Shown here one piece after another: positions 59,766 to 64,000 of a stretch of 64,000 bases of DNA. The stretch lies in contig JANPIV010000111.1 in NCBI GenBank assembly GCA_031425155.1, positions 54,426-118,425 on the forward strand, given 5' to 3'. The notes under the pieces were generated by a model, which saw only the letters and a program-made list of their open reading frames with translations, was not told where the DNA came from and did no database searches. A program made the position numbers and the translations under genes. The stretch is from M3007 sp031425155 (GTDB taxonomy: Bacteria; Bacteroidota; Bacteroidia; Chitinophagales; Saprospiraceae). How positions within the stretch are numbered: the first letter of the stretch is position 1; the number at the start of each line of letters is the position of its first letter.

Positions 59766-61283
59766 TTAAACCAGCATTGCCCGTAAAGCATTTTTATCCA
59801 CCTTGTTTTGCCGCCCGGCGCGGGGCAATTTTGCAAAAACAATCACATCGGGAAGTGCTTCCCGATCAATAGAATAGGGGCCAAATTCCAAGGCGCGGCG
59901 CAAGGCAGTTTCAGTCAGCGGACGATGGGTTTCTATAAATAAAGCGACCATTTCGTCCTGTTTTTTTTCATCAAATACGCCGACAAAGGCAGATTCGGTC
60001 ACGCCGGGAATACGATTGATCGTTGGCTCATACAAGCCGGGATACAGGTTGAAATTGCGCCGAATAATCATGTCTTTTTTACGGCCGGTAAGTACCAGTC
60101 GCCCTTCCGCATCCAGGTGGCCAAGATCGCCCGAAGCATGCCAATTATCGCGACTTTCGAGATGCAGATAGCGGGCGTAGCTCTGCGGCGAATGCAGCAG
60201 GATCTCGCCATCGTCCGCGATTTTCATTTCTACACCGGGCACGGGTTTGCCGACCACATCGCCCATGTCCGTGGGTAATTCGGCTTTTTCCCGTCCGTCT
60301 ATGGCGGCCACTACGAGGTTTTCGGTCATTCCGTAGAGACAAGTCAGGCACACGTGAGGGGATAATACGAGCAGCAATCTTTCCAAAAAAGAACGATACA
60401 CGGGCGCAGAACCGAAGAACAAATGCTGCAAACAGGCGGGAAACAGGCGACCTTCCTGTTCACAAATTTCGAGGAGCGGCAAATAATCCGACGGCGGGCT
60501 AAATAGTGTGGTAATCGCTTGTTCTTCAATAAATTGCAACTTCTGCGCAGCGGTACTTTTGTAGTCCCACAGGTAGGCGGTCACGCCTGCGTTCAGGCCA
60601 ATGAGCGCGAAATAGGGCAGGTGCGTAGCGATGCGTTGGTTGTGTCCGCCCCGGATCAGATCGGCGATTTGCAGGATGCTGGCGGTAATGGCCCCGATGC
60701 TGTGGACTACGCCTTTTGGTACGCTGGTGGTACCAGAAGTATAGGTAATGAGAAATTCCGCTTCCGGCGGTAACGGCTCCGATGCTGCGTCCGAAACAGG
60801 TGCTGCGAACACGTTTTTCAGGCGGATGTGTTTTTGCAAAACAGGCATCCACGGCCCGGTAGCGATGACGCGTAGGCCCGGTGTTTTCGGGAAATAAATG
60901 CCTTTACGCGACCACCGAAAATAAGCCCAACGCAGCAGTGGATGCTCCTGCAACAGTAGCAAGCGAGCATCCACGAAGGCCCAGCCGGGCTGCAACTGGC
61001 GCAGTTTCTCGCGGTAATTTTCGCGGCCCATTTCCGGGTCAATCACCGCCAGCCGCAGTCCGCAGATCATGGCGGCATACACGATTTTAATAAATCCCGC
61101 ATCGGGCATAGCCGCCAGCACCGCCGTGTCGCCCCGTCGCACACCCTGTTTTTGCAGTCCCGCAGCCAGTTGTTCGCTTTCGCGCAACAGGTCGCCTACG
61201 GTGATGGCTGCGCCTTTATAGACGATGGCGGGCGTAGTGGGTACACGTTCGCGCAGGAGGGAAAGCAGGGAGATTTCGGCCAT
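59766..61283 (-). CDS. AMP-forming acyl ligase, OleC-like
   Basis: A 505-residue class I adenylate-forming enzyme. The P-loop is YTSGTTSVPKG at residues 181-191. The motif LYGMTENLVVAA lies near 315, GDLGHLDAEGRLVLTGRKKD near 390-409 covers the hinge region, and the catalytic Lys is in RQNKVDKNAL near 493. The protein activates a carboxylic acid with ATP; OleC-type members turn beta-hydroxy acids to beta-lactones. It lies between the OleA- and OleD-like genes in the same direction, which supports an ole-type pathway, but the substrate is inferred. Confidence 0.82.
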   Translation of the reverse strand: MAEISLLSLLRERVPTTPAIVYKGAAITVGDLLRESEQLAAGLQKQGVRRGDTAVLAAMPDAGFIKIVYAAMICGLRLAVIDPEMGRENYREKLRQLQPGWAFVDARLLLLQEHPLLRWAYFRWSRKGIYFPKTPGLRVIATGPWMPVLQKHIRLKNVFAAPVSDAASEPLPPEAEFLITYTSGTTSVPKGVVHSIGAITASILQIADLIRGGHNQRIATHLPYFALIGLNAGVTAYLWDYKSTAAQKLQFIEEQAITTLFSPPSDYLPLLEICEQEGRLFPACLQHLFFGSAPVYRSFLERLLLVLSPHVCLTCLYGMTENLVVAAIDGREKAELPTDMGDVVGKPVPGVEMKIADDGEILLHSPQSYARYLHLESRDNWHASGDLGHLDAEGRLVLTGRKKDMIIRRNFNLYPGLYEPTINRIPGVTESAFVGVFDEKKQDEMVALFIETHRPLTETALRRALEFGPYSIDREALPDVIVFAKLPRAGRQNKVDKNALRAMLV

Positions 61284-61301
61284 GTTTTGTTTATTATTGG
61301 T

Positions 61302-61309
61302 TACTTTTG
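61302..61309 (+). promoter_or_regulatory. -7 promoter element upstream of the nuclease-like gene
   Basis: Tacttttg matches TAnnTTTG and lies 58 bp before the start at 61368. Confidence 0.45.
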
Positions 61310-61367
61310 TGAACTAGAACGTCTTATGTCTATAAAACAGAACTTTCACCTCTAAATACCTGTGTGC

Positions 61368-61919
61368 ATGGATACTTCTTTTGCTGAAATAAGGCAAATT
61401 TTGGCTGAATTAGCCACCAATCAGACCAAAACCCAAAAGACGATGGACGAGTTGGCCGTTGGTCAGAAACAGAATCAAAAGCAACTTGGCGAACTCGGTA
61501 ACAAACTTGGCTCTTTTGCCGAAGGTTTGGCCTATCCGACCGTAGAACGTATTATGGTAGAACAGTTCAAAATGGACCGTGTTGGCCCTTTACTGATCCG
61601 TAAAGGCAGTGATACGCTGGAAATAGATGCTTTTGGTTACTCCAATGGTTCAACAAATACACTTATCGCAGGTGAAATAAAAAGCCATTTTCGGGAAGAT
61701 CATATAGAACAAATTGAGCGTATCTGCCAAAAAATACGTGAATTCATGCCCGAACACGCCGGGAAAAAAGTACATGGCATGGTAATCTTTGTGAAGGGCG
61801 AGCAAAACGCCATTGATCTCGCTGCCAAACGTGGTATTTACACAGTCCAGGCCAATGATGAGAATTTTAAACTGCGTTCCCCGAAGCACTTCATACCGAG
61901 GGACTTTGGACAAGTTTAA
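61368..61919 (+). CDS. PD-(D/E)XK-like protein (DUF3782 type) with N-terminal coiled coil
   Basis: A 183-residue protein. Residues 1-50 form a heptad coiled coil (AEIRQILAELATNQTKTQKT). Residues about 80-110 carry the nuclease-type motif: Asp87 in LEIDAFGYSNG and E103-x-K105 in LIAGEIKSHF, spaced as in PD-(D/E)XK enzymes. Members of this family are common, often next to defence genes, and their activity is unproven. It is on the opposite strand to the flanking OleC-like and other cluster genes and so is an insertion or independent gene. Confidence 0.72.
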   Translation: MDTSFAEIRQILAELATNQTKTQKTMDELAVGQKQNQKQLGELGNKLGSFAEGLAYPTVERIMVEQFKMDRVGPLLIRKGSDTLEIDAFGYSNGSTNTLIAGEIKSHFREDHIEQIERICQKIREFMPEHAGKKVHGMVIFVKGEQNAIDLAAKRGIYTVQANDENFKLRSPKHFIPRDFGQV

Positions 61920-61970
61920 AGACTTTTTTACTTTGATTCAATTAATGCTAACCAGCAGACTACCAAGTAC

Positions 61971-62747
61971 TTATCTCCGGCCCCCAGGGGCCTTTTTTTT
62001 GCGGTGCCGGTCGTCCACCTTATTACTTCCATTGCTTTCCCAGACCGCTTTGATGGCGAATATCGCCCCGATGGTAATTGCCCCGCCGCCGAATAAGATC
62101 AACAATGTAGCGGCAGTTTCCTGACCCGAGCAGGAGAGATTACAGGATAAACCCAGCACTAATAACCACAAGGCACCTGCAATAAAAATAAGGACGACAG
62201 TTAACAAGATTTTCCCTGCTGTATCGTCCTCCCCACTTCCTTTCATTTTATTGATCACCCGTTCTATTTTCGCCCTGGCTTTCTTTTCCATCCAACGTTG
62301 TAATTTCCCGCGATGCACGATTTCCCGGCGCGCCTCGGGAAGTGGCCGCTCCGTTGAGGATAAAGCCACTGGCACGCTCGTAGGATTGGTCACCATAGAA
62401 TTTGGGCTGGCTACCCAGGCGGGCGTGATATTGCCCACCAAGAGCCAAAAGGCCAGGCCGAACGCCGCTACTACGCCGTCCATCGTCTTTTGGCGGCGAT
62501 AAAATAGGGCCCGACCCAGGCGATTCCTCAAACGTTTAGCCGGATAAGCCAGGATGCTGGCGGCGGCTACGATTGCCAGCAGCCATTTCATTTCCGCAGG
62601 AAAAACGAGGCCTTGGACTGCTGCCCAAATACCGAGCCCAAAGCCGATCAAACCAAGGCCGATTTTGGAAAATACAATCAGCGCGATGGCGAATGGGCGG
62701 TGGCTTTTAGCCCAAAAAGAAAGACGGAGGGTAGTGTATTTTTTCAT
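61971..62747 (-). CDS. Conserved membrane protein of unknown function
   Basis: A 258-residue protein with about five hydrophobic segments (IALIVFSKIGLGLIGFGLGI, LAIVAAASILAY, MDGVVAAFGLAFWLLVG, then ILLTVVLIFIAGALWLLVL, LLILFGGGAITIGAIFAI). The C-terminal pair, with the Cys-bearing GLSCNLSCSGQE between them, looks conserved in Bacteroidota. A basic tail follows (KVDDRHRKKK). Function is unknown. It lies between the OleA- and OleC-like genes and may be unrelated to them. Confidence 0.72.
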   Translation of the reverse strand: MKKYTTLRLSFWAKSHRPFAIALIVFSKIGLGLIGFGLGIWAAVQGLVFPAEMKWLLAIVAAASILAYPAKRLRNRLGRALFYRRQKTMDGVVAAFGLAFWLLVGNITPAWVASPNSMVTNPTSVPVALSSTERPLPEARREIVHRGKLQRWMEKKARAKIERVINKMKGSGEDDTAGKILLTVVLIFIAGALWLLVLGLSCNLSCSGQETAATLLILFGGGAITIGAIFAIKAVWESNGSNKVDDRHRKKKAPGGRR

Positions 62748-62837
62748 GTAAAAGATTGATTATTAGTTATTTGATTTTTATTCCACAGAGGCTCACGGAG
62801 AAAAACAGAGGCTCACAGAGTTTTTGAAAACGCAGCC

Positions 62838-63833
62838 TCACCATACCAGCAACTGCACGGACACGCTCACGCCCGCTGCTAAGCCCAGCAAGGCCACTTT
62901 GTCGCCTTTTTTGATTTCGCCGCGCTGGTAGCGTTGGTGCATAGCCAACGGAATGGAAGCCGCCGCCGTGTTGCCGAAATGGGTGAAGACCTGCTCGCAA
63001 CAATTGGGGTCAATATGGGTCAGCCGGGCGATCAATTGAAACGTGCTGACCGAGACCTGATGTGTGAAAAAGTGTTGAATATCAGTGGGTTGCCAGCCTG
63101 CTTCCTGTAAACAGGCGTGGAAAAACCGGGCGGCGGCTTCGGCCATTACTTCTTTCAGGGCATAAGTTTGGCCTTCAAAATAGTTCTTGTCCGCATCGTG
63201 CGGAAACATAGAGCCGCCACCGGGAATAGTACATAACTGCCAATGCTCACCACGGGTCATAAAGCGTTGAAAATGAAAGCCGCTGGCATCGTCGGAAGCA
63301 CTGACCAGCGCGGCGGCACCCGCATCGCCGAGGCTGTAAGCGGCCAAATGCCGGTTGAGTTGCGCTTTGCTACTCACCTCCAGCCGGATGGCATCGCTGA
63401 GTTTTTCGCCGTTCACCACCAGCACGTGGTCGCAAATACCGGCGGCGATGAAGCTACTGGCCGTCATCAGCCCGGAGGTGAAACTGTTGCAGGCGTTTTT
63501 TATGTCCATCGCCGGGCAGCGCAGACCGAGTTTGTGTTGCACAATATTGGCCGTGGCCGGTTCAATAAGATCGGAGCAGGCGGCAGCGAAAATCAGGAAG
63601 CCAATGCGCTCCGCCCCGATGCGCTCCACGATGGGCCGCGCCGCCGCCGCCGCCAGGTCCGACACCTGCTCGTTGGTCGCCGCAAACCGCCGTTCCCGCA
63701 GGCCAAATAACCGCTCGAGACTGCCTGCGGCCAGCAGTTTTTCGGTGGCATTCAGGCGGGCTTCTATCTCCCGATTGGTGACAATGCGCGTGGGATGATA
63801 GACGGAGAGGTCGGCGATTTTTGATTTAAGCAC
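62838..63833 (-). CDS. Ketoacyl-ACP synthase III family protein, OleA-like
   Basis: A thiolase-fold condensing enzyme of 331 residues. The catalytic triad is visible: Cys115 in IKNACNSFTSG, His258 in FFTHQVSVS and Asn288 in HFGNTAAAS. OleA condenses two acyl thioesters to a 2-alkyl-3-ketoacid. It could instead be a FabH- or DarB-like enzyme; the presence of OleC- and OleD-like genes downstream favours the ole reading. The start is a GTG, LKSKIADLSVYHP matching the beginning of these enzymes. No oleB-like hydrolase is adjacent. Confidence 0.82.
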   Translation of the reverse strand: MLKSKIADLSVYHPTRIVTNREIEARLNATEKLLAAGSLERLFGLRERRFAATNEQVSDLAAAAARPIVERIGAERIGFLIFAAACSDLIEPATANIVQHKLGLRCPAMDIKNACNSFTSGLMTASSFIAAGICDHVLVVNGEKLSDAIRLEVSSKAQLNRHLAAYSLGDAGAAALVSASDDASGFHFQRFMTRGEHWQLCTIPGGGSMFPHDADKNYFEGQTYALKEVMAEAAARFFHACLQEAGWQPTDIQHFFTHQVSVSTFQLIARLTHIDPNCCEQVFTHFGNTAAASIPLAMHQRYQRGEIKKGDKVALLGLAAGVSVSVQLLVW

Positions 63834-63951
63834 AGCGATTTGGTTGATAAAGATTGATAGGGGTTTATAATGCGAATCATGGGTTAGATTAAATAAAAAA
63901 GTTTCAAATCTTCCTAATTTTTCTAAATGAAAATCCAGAGTTGAGTGGTGG

Positions 63952-64000
63952 CATGGGTTCTACAAATTTTTTTCTTTGAAAAAACTTTGTAGAACCCATG
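63952..64000. repeat. 15-bp inverted repeat at the window edge
   Basis: The arms catgggttctacaaa (63952-63966) and tttgtagaacccatg (63986-64000) are perfectly complementary around a 19-bp AT-rich loop. It resembles REP-type palindromes, and may continue beyond the window. Confidence 0.7.

Noticed and set aside
61978..62000. ggcccccaggggcc followed by a T run as a terminator of the nuclease-like gene
   Set aside because: The hairpin loop is too short for a stable stem and it overlaps the end of the opposite-strand gene, so it is uncertain.

Overview
The window looks like a chromosomal segment of a Bacteroidota bacterium, most plausibly an aquatic Saprospiria-type organism (order-level placement is inference). 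Evidence: rpoA followed by a long rplQ, many -7 promoter boxes of the Bacteroidota form TAnnTTTG, a gliding-motility/type IX secretion C-terminal domain protein, an OmpA protein with thrombospondin-type-3 repeats, head-GIN, OmpH and CarboxypepD_reg-like envelope proteins, and a proteorhodopsin with its retinal-forming partner.

Layout. 0-9.2 kb: end of the ribosomal protein/RNA polymerase operon, tRNA-Thr, a degenerate tRNA copy, tRNA-Pro, TatD nuclease, AI-2E exporter family protein, lysA and a zinc sugar dehydrogenase. 9.2-9.75 kb: a gene-free block of nested palindromes. 9.75-13.2 kb: DsbA-like, GNAT and a Septu-type ptuA-ptuB defence pair. 13.2-27.3 kb: metabolism and envelope genes (mgsA, amino acid dehydrogenase, OmpA, LPG-synthase-like membrane protein, DUF3108, OmpH) and an AraC/ABC operon. 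27.4-31.2 kb: an AAA ATPase/DUF4276 pair inserted directly after an ABC exporter gene, followed by a second copy of that exporter's 3' end. 31.3-44.4 kb: envelope proteins, dnaK, serine hydrolase, paaJ, YheT-like hydrolase, amidohydrolase, SGLT symporter. 44.7-50.7 kb: tRNA-Cys, DinB flanked by repeats, a STAND/NB-ARC-TPR protein, CDF transporter, DoxX-like protein. 51-53.3 kb: a small-protein/HNH pair inserted directly after an acyl-CoA carboxylase beta gene, again followed by a second copy of the host gene's 3' end. 53.5-55.3 kb: proteorhodopsin plus blh. 55.8-63.8 kb: a co-directional lipid or secondary-metabolite cluster resembling oleA/oleC/oleD, interrupted by an IS110-family element with a probable bridge RNA and by a PD-(D/E)XK-like gene.

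The most unusual pattern is the pair of matching insertions at 27.4-29.3 kb and 51.0-51.8 kb. In each, two translationally coupled nuclease-type genes with their own -7 promoter box begin 41-42 bp after the stop codon of a housekeeping gene, on the same strand. A 60-70 bp copy of the host gene's 3' end, whose differences are mostly or entirely synonymous where the two copies align, lies just beyond the cassette. No integrase is present. This suggests an undescribed mode of cassette insertion at gene 3' ends.

Start codons were chosen by hand where an upstream in-frame TTG or GTG would have extended the gene implausibly. Family names rest on visible motifs, not on database searches.
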